Below are positions 8,595 to 16,025 of a DNA stretch of 64,000 nt, one piece after another. The stretch is from a virus: the IMG/VR virus record IMGVR_UViG_3300042691_023046, positions 19,729 through 83,728 of that record. One strand, 5' to 3'. The notes below the pieces were generated by a model. That model ran no database searches and was not told where the DNA came from. It saw nothing but the letters and a program-made list of their open reading frames with translations. The translations under genes and the position numbers were made by a program. The stretch's first letter is position 1; every line of letters starts with the position of its first letter.

Positions 8595-8871
8595 TTCTTT
8601 GTTGTTTAATCATTTTTAATTGATAAGCTTGTTCAGCATCATTTATCATTCTATTTACAAGACTATTATGTATTTCATAATCTTTAATATAATGATTTAA
8701 GTTTATGTTTATAATAAAACATTTATGATATGTTTCTACATTAATTGTTTCACCAAAAAAGATATATTTTTTCTTTTGTGTAATAATTTTGTCATAAAAT
8801 ATAGTTAAATTATGAATTAAATCTACACTATAATAGTACTTATTGTTTTTTATAAATAAAGGTGTTTTCAT
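8569..8871 (-). CDS. Small unknown protein
   Basis: One hundred residues, Tyr/Asn/Ile rich, with no motif I recognise. It overlaps the downstream coiled-coil gene by 26 nt and the upstream gene by 1 nt, the tight packing typical of this block, which supports it being translated. Confidence 0.6.
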   Translation of the reverse strand: MKTPLFIKNNKYYYSVDLIHNLTIFYDKIITQKKKYIFFGETINVETYHKCFIININLNHYIKDYEIHNSLVNRMINDAEQAYQLKMIKQQRNEKYSNNN

Positions 8872-9371
8872 TATTCACTTGAATTATATAATTGTTCAAC
8901 TTCTTTTAAAGTATTGTATAATCTACTTTCTTCATCCATAAAAGGAGCAAGTTTATTTTTTGCAGTAGTTAATTTACTAATCATAGAAGAATGTGTAATA
9001 ACTTTAATTCTTAATTTTAAATCAACAATTATATCTCTTATTAATATATTTTGATTGTTTTTAAGTTCTATAAAACCTGTTTTAAACATTAATTGACTAT
9101 TATGTAATACATTATTATAAATATTTTCATAATGTGCTAATGCTCTATATAACCAAGATATATCAGTACAAACACTAATATTAACAGTATTTTGTGTTGT
9201 TTCAAAATTTGTTATAGCACTACAAATATATTTTATTTCTGGTGGTAAACCTAAAGATGCTAATTTTTCATCTATTTTTTCTATTTCTAATTTAATAGCA
9301 TTTTGCATTTGTTTTTTACTACTAGACTTTTTAATAGATATTTTACTTTCTTTTTTTACAATGTTTGTCAT
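8871..9371 (-). CDS. Unknown protein with basic Ser/Lys N-terminus
   Basis: The 166-residue protein opens with a Lys/Ser-rich stretch (KKESKISIKKSSSKKQ) and continues as long helices. No known motif. It shares an operon with the two downstream genes (overlap 1 nt). The N-terminal tail could contact nucleic acid; this is only suggested by charge. Confidence 0.62.
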   Translation of the reverse strand: MTNIVKKESKISIKKSSSKKQMQNAIKLEIEKIDEKLASLGLPPEIKYICSAITNFETTQNTVNISVCTDISWLYRALAHYENIYNNVLHNSQLMFKTGFIELKNNQNILIRDIIVDLKLRIKVITHSSMISKLTTAKNKLAPFMDEESRLYNTLKEVEQLYNSSE

Positions 9372-9376
9372 AATTT

Positions 9377-9469
9377 TTATTGTTTATTGTGATGATTATA
9401 CCATGCTTTAAGTATTAAGTTTTTAACTATTTCGTAAATAATTATTGTTAGTATTATTATTTTTATCAT
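9377..9469 (-). CDS. 30-residue single-span membrane peptide
   Basis: This short frame encodes MIKIIILTIIIYEIVKNL and a basic/His tail, so one membrane-spanning helix followed by a positively charged end. It starts 3 nt after the stop of the 46-residue gene upstream and stops 5 nt before the next start, spacing that fits a real gene in a packed operon. Function unknown. Confidence 0.45.
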   Translation of the reverse strand: MIKIIILTIIIYEIVKNLILKAWYNHHNKQ

Positions 9470-9472
9470 AAT

Positions 9473-9613
9473 TTAATTTTTTTTTGAAAATATACCAAAA
9501 TAATAAGCTTCTACTCTAGGTTTATAAATTTTTCTTTTACTATATAAATGTCTTTGATACCAATATTGTTTACATTGTATTAATCTAATTGTTTGATTTC
9601 TATTTAAATTCAT
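9473..9613 (-). CDS. 46-residue basic peptide
   Basis: A complete ATG-to-TAA frame encoding a basic, Tyr-rich peptide (QCKQYWYQRHLYSKRKIYK in its middle). It lies between the terminator at 9634-9660 and the membrane peptide gene, which starts 3 nt downstream. Codon choice (AGA, TTA, AAA) matches the neighbours. Function unknown. Confidence 0.45.
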   Translation of the reverse strand: MNLNRNQTIRLIQCKQYWYQRHLYSKRKIYKPRVEAYYFGIFSKKN

Positions 9614-9633
9614 GATTTTGTTTATTTATTTTT

Positions 9634-9660
9634 TAAAAAGAGTATCTGTATCTACTCTTT
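9634..9660 (-). terminator. Hairpin with U-tract downstream of the first tRNA-like gene
   Basis: AAAGAGTA and TACTCTTT form 8 perfect pairs around an 8-nt loop. On the minus strand the 3' arm runs into five T. It probably ends the RNA that contains the tRNA-like gene at 9718-9820. Confidence 0.7.
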
Positions 9661-9717
9661 ATTCACAATTTACTCAATACAGTGAGATTAAAACAATTAA
9701 GTACCACCTTAATTTTG

Positions 9718-9820
9718 AAAAGATTATAGGATTCGAACCTATGGACATAAATATATTGAATATCTAGTTTCATATTTATATCTATTCTAGTTTAACATTT
9801 AACCATTCTGCCAAATCTTT
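9718..9820 (-). tRNA. tRNA-like gene with an enlarged central region, identity unsure (possibly Leu, CAA)
   Basis: The minus strand shows a 7-bp acceptor stem (AAAGATT / AATCTTT), a Ser/Leu-style D-arm (GCAGAATGGTTAAATGT) and a perfect consensus T-arm (ATAGG, TTCGAAT, CCTAT). The 103-nt length is explained by an internal near-tandem duplication: AAACTAGAATAGATATAAAT is followed by a similar copy starting AAACTAGATATTCAATATAT. Using the second copy, AGATA TTCAATA TATTT gives an anticodon arm reading CAA, but position 37 would be U, which is unusual. An alternative 11-bp stem (GATATAAATAT with ATATTTATGTC) also forms. The discriminator is U and CCA is not encoded. Function as an aminoacylated tRNA is uncertain. 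Confidence 0.6.
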
Positions 9821-9827
9821 TCTTTTA

Positions 9828-9916
9828 TTAATTAATAAAGAATCAATGAATAGGAAAAGTCTATTAACCCATTGCTGCTATTCAATATATTTGCAGTTCT
9901 ATCTTTATTAAATTAA
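9828..9916 (-). ncRNA. Structured element upstream of the first tRNA-like gene (three-way junction)
   Basis: TTAATTAATAAAG (9828-9840) pairs with CTTTATTAAATTAA (9903-9916), 13 bp with one bulged A. Inside are two hairpins: CAATG / CATTG (9844-9848 / 9870-9874) with nested AATAG GAAAAGT CTATT, and CTGC / GCAG (9875-9878 / 9893-9896). The same design occurs repeatedly in the 16.5-18 kb region. No reading frame is present. The purine-rich loop on the plus strand leaves the orientation open; neighbours favour minus. Confidence 0.5.
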
Positions 9917-10011
9917 TATTTTAAATAACAAGCATTAATGTACTACGTTTAACATTTAAGTTTACTTCTTCCATATATTTACTACTTTATCTCTTATTAT
10001 TTAATTTTTTA

Positions 10012-10620
10012 TTAGTAACTAGCAGTAGTGAAATCTTTCACTTCTTCTTTAGTAGGTTCATTAGCTAATTGTAATGGTGTACCTACACTTCTATCAGCTT
10101 TAAATTTAGCTGCATCTAATTCAGTTACTTTTGTAATACTGGCTGCACTATCATAAGTCCATTCTACACTTCTGTACACTGGTAAACCTCCTACTAATAT
10201 ATTTTCATTAGTTGATGGGTTTAATTTAGGTTGTGAAACACCTTTACTACCATCTTTATTTATCCATGTTCTAGGTTCAAAAGATTCCATTTCTTTTAAA
10301 TTAACATGAATTTCTTGTTCTGCTATATTGGTAAATATTTCATCTGCTGTCGTTCCTACTTCAAAATTTACTAATTCAGTTTTAAAGTTTTGCCACATTT
10401 TAATAATATGTGAGTTCCAACCTAAAGCTAAACTCATTGGATTTTTATTACCATTGTCTGCACTTTGTACAAACATTACACTTAAATAATCTGAATTTGA
10501 TGTTTTATCAATAGCTGCTACAAAAGCATATCCACTATTTAATTCTTTTGCAAATTCTTTTTGAATTTCACTGTTTTTTGATTTTCCTGTAATTACTGTT
10601 TTTTCTGTTCCTGTTGTCAT
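10012..10620 (-). CDS. Unknown 202-residue protein, candidate single-strand DNA-binding protein
   Basis: The protein is beta-rich by eye (YAFVAAIDKTSNSDYLSVMFVQ; EQEIHVNLKEMESFEPRTW; LPVYRSVEWTY) and has a short acidic/aromatic C-terminal tail (EEVKDFTTASY). Such a layout would fit an OB-fold protein, and it stands alone ahead of a non-coding RNA locus, consistent with an abundant product. I cannot name the family; the ssDNA-binding suggestion is inference only. Its base composition is slightly more GC-rich than neighbouring genes. Confidence 0.7.
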   Translation of the reverse strand: MTTGTEKTVITGKSKNSEIQKEFAKELNSGYAFVAAIDKTSNSDYLSVMFVQSADNGNKNPMSLALGWNSHIIKMWQNFKTELVNFEVGTTADEIFTNIAEQEIHVNLKEMESFEPRTWINKDGSKGVSQPKLNPSTNENILVGGLPVYRSVEWTYDSAASITKVTELDAAKFKADRSVGTPLQLANEPTKEEVKDFTTASY

Positions 10621-10665
10621 TTTGATTGTTTTTTGTTTTTATTTGTTACTTTATTTTATTTTACT

Positions 10666-11442
10666 TTATTTATATGATTCTTTTAATTGTTTAATAATAT
10701 TTGAACCATAACTATTTTCTACTAATTTTATAAATTCTATTACTGTAAATTTATCTTTTTTAATATTAATATTATTATTTATACAAAAAGAATTTCTTCC
10801 CATATCACAACTTCCTGTTAATTTATAATGCCAATTATAATATTCAATAGCTTTATATTTTTTATTATTATTATTAAAAAATTGTTTAAATTTTATAATT
10901 CTATCTGTAATAGGTAATTTTATTAATAATTTATTTTGTAATTGTTCAACAGCTTCTTTAATTGTGTTTCCATGAGCAAATTCATTTTCTCCTTTAGCTA
11001 TATAACAAGAAATTAAAGATAAATCTTCTTGTACTATAAAACCTTTAGCTATATTATTTTTAACAGATATAATTATAGTTTGAATATTATCAATTAAATA
11101 TATTTTTTGACTATTCAATGAAATTAATCTATCTCCATCTCCATATCCATCTCCATCTCCATATCCATTTTCATATCCATTTTCATCTCCATATCCATTT
11201 TCATATCCATTTTCATTTCCATATCCATATCCATTTCCATATCCATCTCCATATCCATTTCCATATCCATTTCCATATCCATTTCCATTTCCATCTCCAT
11301 ATCCATTTCCATTTCCATCTCCATCTCCATATCCATTTCCATCTCCATCTCCATATCCATTTCCATCTCCATCTCCATATCCATTTTCATTTCTACTTAT
11401 ATATGTAAAATTTCTTTTAATAAAACATTCTATTTTTTCCAT
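10666..11442 (-). CDS. Phage protein with Gly-Asp/Asn-Gly-Tyr repeat tract and LTGSC-MGR-FC domain
   Basis: Residues 1-16 are a short leader, residues about 17-105 are a low-complexity tract built from Gly-Asp/Asn-Gly-Tyr units, and residues about 106-258 are a compact domain with KGFIVQEDLSLISCYIAKG, FAHGNTIKEAVEQLQ and LTGSCDMGRNSFC. The same domain signatures, often behind a Tyr-Gly-rich tract and beside the gene found here at 11430-11735, occur in many Bacteroidota phage genomes from memory; the function is not known. The repeat lies in coding frame, so its length sets the length of the protein. It overlaps the upstream gene by 13 nt. Confidence 0.75.
   Translation of the reverse strand: MEKIECFIKRNFTYISRNENGYGDGDGNGYGDGDGNGYGDGDGNGNGYGDGNGNGYGNGYGNGYGDGYGNGYGYGNENGYENGYGDENGYENGYGDGDGYGDGDRLISLNSQKIYLIDNIQTIIISVKNNIAKGFIVQEDLSLISCYIAKGENEFAHGNTIKEAVEQLQNKLLIKLPITDRIIKFKQFFNNNNKKYKAIEYYNWHYKLTGSCDMGRNSFCINNNINIKKDKFTVIEFIKLVENSYGSNIIKQLKESYK
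11131..11392 (-). repeat. In-frame hexanucleotide repeat tract (about 43 units)
   Basis: About 262 bp consist almost entirely of the 6-nt unit TCCATN, where the last base varies among A, C and T (minus-strand GGATAT, GGAGAT, GGAAAT read as Gly-Tyr, Gly-Asp, Gly-Asn after frame offset). Because the unit length is a multiple of three, gains or losses of units keep the frame open. Other frames read as Met-Glu/Met-Asp or His-Leu/His-Phe runs and are shadows. Such a tract should vary in length by slippage. Confidence 0.92.
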
Positions 11443-11735
11443 ATAGGCACATTTTCAATATTAATTATTGCTTTATCTGTACATGTAATAATTTGAATAT
11501 AATTACTAATTGTAGCTTCTTTATTTACAACTGTAAATTGACATTCATTTGGATTTTTAACTCCTTCTTCTGCTATTTGCTCAATAGCATTTGCACCAGA
11601 CCAATAATATAATTTTCTTACATTATTTAATTGAACTTCTAATTCATTTTTATTTACTAATGTACCAAAAAATACTCCTGCTTTATCAGCTCTTACAATT
11701 ACTTTTTTACCTATTTGATTATTTATTTTTGTCAT
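11430..11735 (-). CDS. DUF6948-like small phage protein
   Basis: The 101 residues show the order typical of a small phage family I recall as DUF6948: KKVIVRADKAGVFFGTL, then VRKLYYWSGANAIEQIAEEG, then CQFTVVNKE and a C-terminal IITCTDKAIINIENVPIWKK. It often neighbours the repeat-domain gene, as here, where the two overlap by 13 nt. No enzyme motif is visible. A joint role of the pair is likely but unknown. Confidence 0.75.
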   Translation of the reverse strand: MTKINNQIGKKVIVRADKAGVFFGTLVNKNELEVQLNNVRKLYYWSGANAIEQIAEEGVKNPNECQFTVVNKEATISNYIQIITCTDKAIINIENVPIWKK

Positions 11736-11765
11736 AATTTTAATTATTATTTTTATTTAATTAAA

Positions 11766-11798
11766 AAAGCTACTAATATATTATGTATTAGTAGCTTT
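11766..11798 (-). terminator. Intrinsic terminator (13-bp perfect hairpin)
   Basis: AAAGCTACTAATA pairs with TATTAGTAGCTTT around a 7-nt loop. On the minus strand six T follow the hairpin, so it terminates the unit ending with the 51-residue gene just upstream. On the plus strand AATTTTT follows, so it may work in both directions. Confidence 0.85.
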
Positions 11799-11803
11799 AA
11801 TTT

Positions 11804-11959
11804 TTATTTTTTACAAGAAGCTTTCATTCTTTTTAATAATGTTTTATCTTCTGGTGTTTTTTGAAATATAGTTCTATCTATATTTACTTTATTTTGATTT
11901 ATTTCAGCTTTAATAGCTGCATTGTATTGTGCTGCTTTTAATTTTTCTGCTTCTGTCAT
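11804..11959 (-). CDS. 51-residue basic helical peptide
   Basis: Complete frame with ATG at 11959: MTEAEKLKAAQYNAAIKAEI is followed by a Lys-rich tail ending MKASCKK. Helical, no known motif. It overlaps the end of the zinc-ribbon gene by 50 nt in another frame and ends 6 nt before the terminator hairpin, which supports a real 3' gene of the unit. Confidence 0.5.
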   Translation of the reverse strand: MTEAEKLKAAQYNAAIKAEINQNKVNIDRTIFQKTPEDKTLLKRMKASCKK

Positions 11960-12170
11960 TTTGATTAATTGGTTTTAATTGTTTTATTTGTTCTAATGAT
12001 AATAGTTTAAATCCTTCTCTTTTACCTAAAAAATCACATGAAATACACGCAACAGTTTTTATACTATTGTATTTTTCATATTCATGTAATTGGTCAAAAA
12101 GTAAATTACTACAATGTGGACAAGCCAACATATTGTAGTGTAATGTTTTGTTAATTAACTCGTTTCTCAT
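11910..12170 (-). CDS. Small zinc-ribbon protein
   Basis: The 86 residues hold two Cys pairs, ACPHCSNLL and ACISCDFLG, about 25 residues apart, the four ligands of a zinc ribbon. The C-terminus is basic (QNDRSRKIKSSTIQCSY). Such small ribbons often bind nucleic acids or proteins. A good promoter match (TTG, 19 nt, TACATTTG) lies at 12203-12232, so this is the first gene of its transcript. Confidence 0.65.
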   Translation of the reverse strand: MRNELINKTLHYNMLACPHCSNLLFDQLHEYEKYNSIKTVACISCDFLGKREGFKLLSLEQIKQLKPINQNDRSRKIKSSTIQCSY

Positions 12171-12202
12171 TGTATTATTCTCCTTTCTTTATTTTAGTAC
12201 TA

Positions 12203-12232
12203 CAAATGTACTACTTTATTTATATAATACAA
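12203..12232 (-). promoter_or_regulatory. Bacteroidota-type promoter (minus strand)
   Basis: On the minus strand TTG (12230-12232) is followed after exactly 19 nt by TACATTTG (12203-12210), matching the Bacteroidota -33 TTG / -7 TAnnTTTG pattern. It lies 33 nt ahead of the zinc-ribbon gene's ATG. Confidence 0.6.
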
Positions 12233-12261
12233 GTAAATTTTATTTATTTAACAAAAATAAG

Positions 12262-12480
12262 CTAACATTGACTACCTTTACCATGTAAATCTATCCAATA
12301 ATTATTTTTATTTACATATTGTCTTATAAAATGTACACTTAATACTGCTAATCCTATTCCATCTAAAGAGAGAAGAATCAGAAATATATAAACTGGTCTT
12401 ACATTAAAACAAATTGACATTAAAGTAAAAAATTGTAATATAAAAATTAAAAAGATTACTATTTTAATTGATTGTTTCAT
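12262..12480 (-). CDS. Small two-span membrane protein
   Basis: Seventy-two residues with two hydrophobic segments (about 8-24 and 29-50: IVIFLIFILQFFTLMSICF and VYIFLILLSLDGIGLAVLSV), then a polar tail. It starts 1 nt after the stop of the next membrane gene upstream. Function unknown. Confidence 0.6.
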   Translation of the reverse strand: MKQSIKIVIFLIFILQFFTLMSICFNVRPVYIFLILLSLDGIGLAVLSVHFIRQYVNKNNYWIDLHGKGSQC

Positions 12481-12481
12481 T

Positions 12482-12988
12482 TTATTTCCAATTAATTTTA
12501 GGACAATTATTATTATACCAAGATTTAGTATAATTTATTACAATATTATTAGAAGTTTTTTCTTTTATAGTTTTACTTACATCTATTATTTTATCTGCTG
12601 TTTTATATTTTGACCAATAATAACTTATAATTACAAATAAAGCTATAAATATAATTACTTCACTACATATAACAGCATTGTTATCATAACTGTAAGAATT
12701 AAGTAAATATAATACAAAATTATATAAACACCACATTACAAATATTATTCCTGCTGTAAGTATATAACCAGCTATTCCTAAACCTGTTCTACCAGTATCT
12801 ATTTTATCATAGTCTTTTTTTACAAACATACTATATATATTAACTGGTATTCTAAAAATAACATTTGGTATAAATAATAATATTGCTACTACTAATTTCC
12901 AAAATAAAGGACATAAGTTATTTGGTACTTTTTCTGAATATGTATAGTACCATAACCATACATACCATGAGTTTAATTTTAATTCCAT
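12482..12988 (-). CDS. Membrane protein with three hydrophobic segments
   Basis: The 168-residue protein has hydrophobic stretches near residues 25-50 (LCPLFWKLVVAILLFIPNVI), 72-95 (IAGYILTAGIIFVMWCLYNF) and 107-125 (VICSEVIIFIALFVIISYYW). No transporter or enzyme signature. It forms a pair with the next small membrane gene. A superinfection or envelope role is possible but unsupported. Confidence 0.6.
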   Translation of the reverse strand: MELKLNSWYVWLWYYTYSEKVPNNLCPLFWKLVVAILLFIPNVIFRIPVNIYSMFVKKDYDKIDTGRTGLGIAGYILTAGIIFVMWCLYNFVLYLLNSYSYDNNAVICSEVIIFIALFVIISYYWSKYKTADKIIDVSKTIKEKTSNNIVINYTKSWYNNNCPKINWK

Positions 12989-12991
12989 AAT

Positions 12992-13272
12992 TTATTTAAA
13001 TTTTAAAAAGTTTAACATTCTTGTTAATTTACTTATTTTTTGTGTTTGTTTTCTTTTAGCTTTTTTACTTCTCCATTTAGCTAATTTTTTAAAATAACCT
13101 TTATCACTTTTAAATTGGCTTTTAGGATAATTTTCTCCTGATTTAATACCAGTTCTAAATTCTTTATCTTCTGTAATACTAATATCTGTTTGTATTACTT
13201 CTGTAAAAGCTTTACCTGTTTTTTGTTAATACCTAATCTATGGATAGTAACATTTGTTTGTTGGGTTGTCAT
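12992..13272 (-). pseudogene. Basic 90-residue gene interrupted by a frameshift in an A-run
   Basis: Reading from the ATG at 13272 gives MTTQQTNVTIHRLGINKK and then a premature stop. One added A in the six-base A-run (T-run 13219-13224 on the plus strand) restores a long frame: TGKAFTEVIQTDISITEDKE ... KLAKWRSKKAKRKQTQKISK ... LNFLKFK, ending at 12992, 3 nt before the next gene. The restored product is very basic at its C-terminus. The break is either a sequencing error, a decaying gene or a slippage site; function unknown. Confidence 0.6.
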
Positions 13273-13312
13273 AATTGTTTTATTTAAATTGTTAATTACT
13301 AAAAGCTTGAGT

Positions 13313-13507
13313 TTAATAACCCAAGCTTTCTAAATATTTTTCATCACATGTTATTATAACACTATTTTTATAATATACTGTGTTTACTGGTGGTGCTTGT
13401 ATATCTTGTTTATTTATTAAACAAAAATGCAAGTATTCTTCTGCTGATAATTCAATTTGTTTTGTTTTTGTTACTTCTTTAGTAGAAGTTGTTGATATGT
13501 TTTTCAT
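13313..13507 (-). CDS. Small unknown protein
   Basis: Sixty-four residues, N-terminal Thr/Lys-rich (TTSTKEVTKTKQIELSAEEY), no recognisable motif. It stands alone between frameshifted and intact small genes; codon choice matches the region. Confidence 0.5.
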   Translation of the reverse strand: MKNISTTSTKEVTKTKQIELSAEEYLHFCLINKQDIQAPPVNTVYYKNSVIITCDEKYLESLGY

Positions 13508-13597
13508 TTTATTTATTAGTTATTTAAATTTATTCATTGTGTATTGTATGAGAATATTTTATAGAAGTATTTACACTTGTCCACTTTGACATAGTAA

Positions 13598-14131
13598 TTA
13601 ATATATTACAGTTAAGTAATTAGTTTTATCTTGTGTGTTAAAATTTCCATTAACTAAAATATTACACATTATATTAGCTAATTTTTCAGTTGTATGTTTA
13701 TCATAAGGATGGTTAAATTCAATATCTTCATACTCTTTTTCTATTAATTTAAATGTACTAAGGTCAAATCCTTTTATATTATCAAAATTTCCATCACTTC
13801 TATAAAAACTATCAGAACATATACTATTACCTAATCTAATTTGACTAAGCATTAATCCTCCTCTGCCACATACATAACATTTTGGTAATTCGTTATTTAA
13901 TATTTCTTGAAATTCTTTAGAATCTTTTGTTTTAATAGTATTTAAAGAATTACTCCAATATTGACAATAACTACCATTTACAATATTATTTACAATTAAT
14001 TGTAAACAATCCCAAGCTATTTCTAATCTTTTTCCTTCATCGTTTAACCAATTAAAATATTCATTTCTTTCTTCAATATTTTGAATTGGTTGTAATACAC
14101 TTTTAAATGTAATATTTGGTATTATTTGCAT
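13598..14131 (-). CDS. Unknown protein with a Cys pair
   Basis: The 177 residues are mixed alpha/beta, with a single C-x2-C (KCYVCGRGG) near residue 96 followed by RLGNSICSDSFYRSDG. One C-x2-C is half a zinc ribbon, and C112 could add a third ligand. No family recognised. Confidence 0.6.
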   Translation of the reverse strand: MQIIPNITFKSVLQPIQNIEERNEYFNWLNDEGKRLEIAWDCLQLIVNNIVNGSYCQYWSNSLNTIKTKDSKEFQEILNNELPKCYVCGRGGLMLSQIRLGNSICSDSFYRSDGNFDNIKGFDLSTFKLIEKEYEDIEFNHPYDKHTTEKLANIMCNILVNGNFNTQDKTNYLTVIY

Positions 14132-14153
14132 TATGTTTATTTGTTTTAAAAAG

Positions 14154-14345
14154 TTAAAAATATTTTTTCATTTTTGATTGTAGTAGTTTTATAATAATAA
14201 CTAACATTATCCAAATACTCATGTATTGCATAAATGTCATTTTATATCCAATTTCATCTAAAGATAATATTATAATTATTCCTATTAAATAGTATAATAT
14301 ATCTAAAAATATATATATTGTGTTATATAATTTTTTATCTTTCAT
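14154..14345 (-). CDS. Small two-span membrane protein
   Basis: Sixty-three residues with hydrophobic segments around 8-25 and 36-52 (IYIFLDILYYLIGIIIIL and MQYMSIWIMLVIIIKLL) and a basic end. It starts 9 nt after the next upstream gene. Function unknown. Confidence 0.5.
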   Translation of the reverse strand: MKDKKLYNTIYIFLDILYYLIGIIIILSLDEIGYKMTFMQYMSIWIMLVIIIKLLQSKMKKYF

Positions 14346-14354
14346 GTTGTTTAT

Positions 14355-14651
14355 TTAACAATTTGTACCACTTAGTATTTTACTAGCATCTTCTTTATTT
14401 AATTTATCAAAAGTAATAAATTCATTAAAATTGATAATTTGATATTTTGCAGCACTATTTGGATTTTCTAATATATAATCCCATTCAAGAGCAATACTTA
14501 AAATGTTATGATATTCTTTTGGTATTAGTTTTTTAAGTCCTTCTTTATTTTCATCTGTAACCTGTACAATTCTATAAATAGTTGTATCATTGTGTTTTGT
14601 AAATACACCATCAAAGATAGGTGTATGTGAAGTTTGTTTTATATTGTTCAT
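14355..14651 (-). CDS. Small unknown protein
   Basis: Ninety-eight residues, beta-rich N-terminus (GVFTKHNDTTIYRIVQV) then helical and acidic. No known motif. The following 173 bp (14652-14824) hold no gene, only a few imperfect inverted repeats such as ACCTTA / TAAGGT. Confidence 0.55.
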   Translation of the reverse strand: MNNIKQTSHTPIFDGVFTKHNDTTIYRIVQVTDENKEGLKKLIPKEYHNILSIALEWDYILENPNSAAKYQIINFNEFITFDKLNKEDASKILSGTNC

Positions 14652-14824
14652 AATTTTTTTAGTTTAAGTATTAAATAAACATTCTACATTATTATAATTA
14701 TTAAGTTAACACATTTCTAGTTGAACCTTATGCTAATAATTCATTCGCTTATAATAATTACCATTTAAGGTAGTAAAATGTTTAATATTTTTAAAGATTT
14801 TGTTCAATAAATTAGGCTTTGTTG

Positions 14825-15052
14825 TTATAATTGTTTTTGTATTTTATCAAAATAATCTTTTAATTCTTTATGTGATTCAAAATCATAATTTAAATCATTA
14901 GGATTATCATTTTTATGTGTAAAATATTGTTTTTCACTATTACTATAAGTAATTTCAATACTATCATTAACATAAGGACAACTTTTAGGTGCTGATATTA
15001 AACATATATCTAATATATATTTAATATTATGATTTAATTTAGGTTCATTCAT
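14825..15052 (-). CDS. Small unknown protein
   Basis: Seventy-five residues, polar and Asn/Asp-rich, with no motif. It starts 2 nt after the 236-residue gene, in the same transcript. Confidence 0.52.
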   Translation of the reverse strand: MNEPKLNHNIKYILDICLISAPKSCPYVNDSIEITYSNSEKQYFTHKNDNPNDLNYDFESHKELKDYFDKIQKQL

Positions 15053-15054
15053 AA

Positions 15055-15765
15055 TTATAACTTTTGTTCAATAAATTCATCAATAAAAGCAACTCTATCA
15101 TTATCACAAGGTTTACAATAGATTGTTGCTGATTTACAAAACTTAGTATTATAACTGTTTTCAAATTTTCTTAATAATTCTGTTATTTCTAAACTATTCC
15201 AACTATCTTTAATTAAGTTAATATTAATAGTATTGTCAGGATTTATTAATAATTTATTATCACAAGCAGGACAATCATCATTAAAAGCTGTACATAAAGC
15301 GTTTAATTCTTTACATTTAGTTTCATACTCTACCATTACTTTAGTAATTATATTGCCTTTATTGTATTCAGATATAAATATTTCAATAAATGATGTTGGA
15401 ATTTGTTGTACCCATACATTTTCTCCAGACTGTTCTTTTTTATTTACTAGTGAACTATCTGTTGTAGCTATTATTTTTTTACAAAATTCAATTAGGTGAT
15501 TTATTTCTTTATTTGCATTGAATATAAAATTAGAACTAATTCTTATACATTGATAAATAATTTTAGAATAACTTTCTCTTATATCATAAAACCAATCACC
15601 TTCTTCTATTTTATCATTTGAAGTAATATGTAGTTCATAATATTCATTTTTAAATGGATTATATAATTCTTCATCAATTATAGTTAAATATTCTTTATCT
15701 GAATTTAGTTTATTATTTGATTTAATAGCAATTATTGCTATATCATGTTGTTTAAAGTTTTTCAT
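15055..15765 (-). CDS. Unknown protein with a C-terminal Cys cluster
   Basis: The 236-residue protein has a C-P-A-C-D pair in its second half and, about 45 residues later, YCKPCDNDR, plus another Cys (FCKSATIYC), so two C-x2-C knuckles that may bind zinc. A central TSFIEIFISEYNKGNIITKVMVEY segment is a feature I have seen in Bacteroidota phage hypothetical proteins, but no function is known. It starts 1 nt from the lipoprotein gene's stop. Confidence 0.6.
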   Translation of the reverse strand: MKNFKQHDIAIIAIKSNNKLNSDKEYLTIIDEELYNPFKNEYYELHITSNDKIEEGDWFYDIRESYSKIIYQCIRISSNFIFNANKEINHLIEFCKKIIATTDSSLVNKKEQSGENVWVQQIPTSFIEIFISEYNKGNIITKVMVEYETKCKELNALCTAFNDDCPACDNKLLINPDNTININLIKDSWNSLEITELLRKFENSYNTKFCKSATIYCKPCDNDRVAFIDEFIEQKL

Positions 15766-15766
15766 A

Positions 15767-15988
15767 TTATTTACTTAGTTTAAGGGTATCTCCAATATTC
15801 CACTTATTAACGGAATCATATATTTCTAAATTTTGCGTACTAGCTCCATTTATAGCAAAGAAATGTATTTCATCAGTATTTCTACTTATTTTTTTTATGC
15901 TAGTTACAACCATTACTTCATTTCTATTGTCAATAGGAAAACAACTACTAGTTATTCCAATTAATAATATTATTATTAGCTTTTTCAT
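15767..15988 (-). CDS. Small lipoprotein
   Basis: Residues 1-16 are a lipoprotein signal (MKKLIIILLIGITSSC), with S-S-C at the cleavage site, giving a mature acylated protein of about 58 residues. The mature part is beta-like and has no motif. Phage lipoproteins of this size often act in superinfection exclusion; that is conjecture here. Confidence 0.6.
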   Translation of the reverse strand: MKKLIIILLIGITSSCFPIDNRNEVMVVTSIKKISRNTDEIHFFAINGASTQNLEIYDSVNKWNIGDTLKLSK

Positions 15989-16025
15989 TTTATTATTGTT
16001 TAATTGTTAATTTAATTGTTTAATG

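Noticed and set aside
9718-9820. Group I intron in the first tRNA-like gene
   Set aside because: The extra sequence is only about 24 nt and is a near-copy of adjacent tRNA sequence; self-splicing introns need far more sequence.
11131-11392. CRISPR array
   Set aside because: The repeat unit is 6 nt with no spacers; it is a microsatellite-like coding tract. No CRISPR-like repeat-spacer pattern was seen elsewhere either.
11118-11408. Open frames reading His-Leu/His-Phe (plus strand) and Met-Glu/Met-Asp (minus strand) across the repeat tract
   Set aside because: They are shadows of the hexanucleotide repeat in other frames; only the Gly-Asp/Asn-Gly-Tyr frame continues into a recognisable C-terminal domain and fits the operon.
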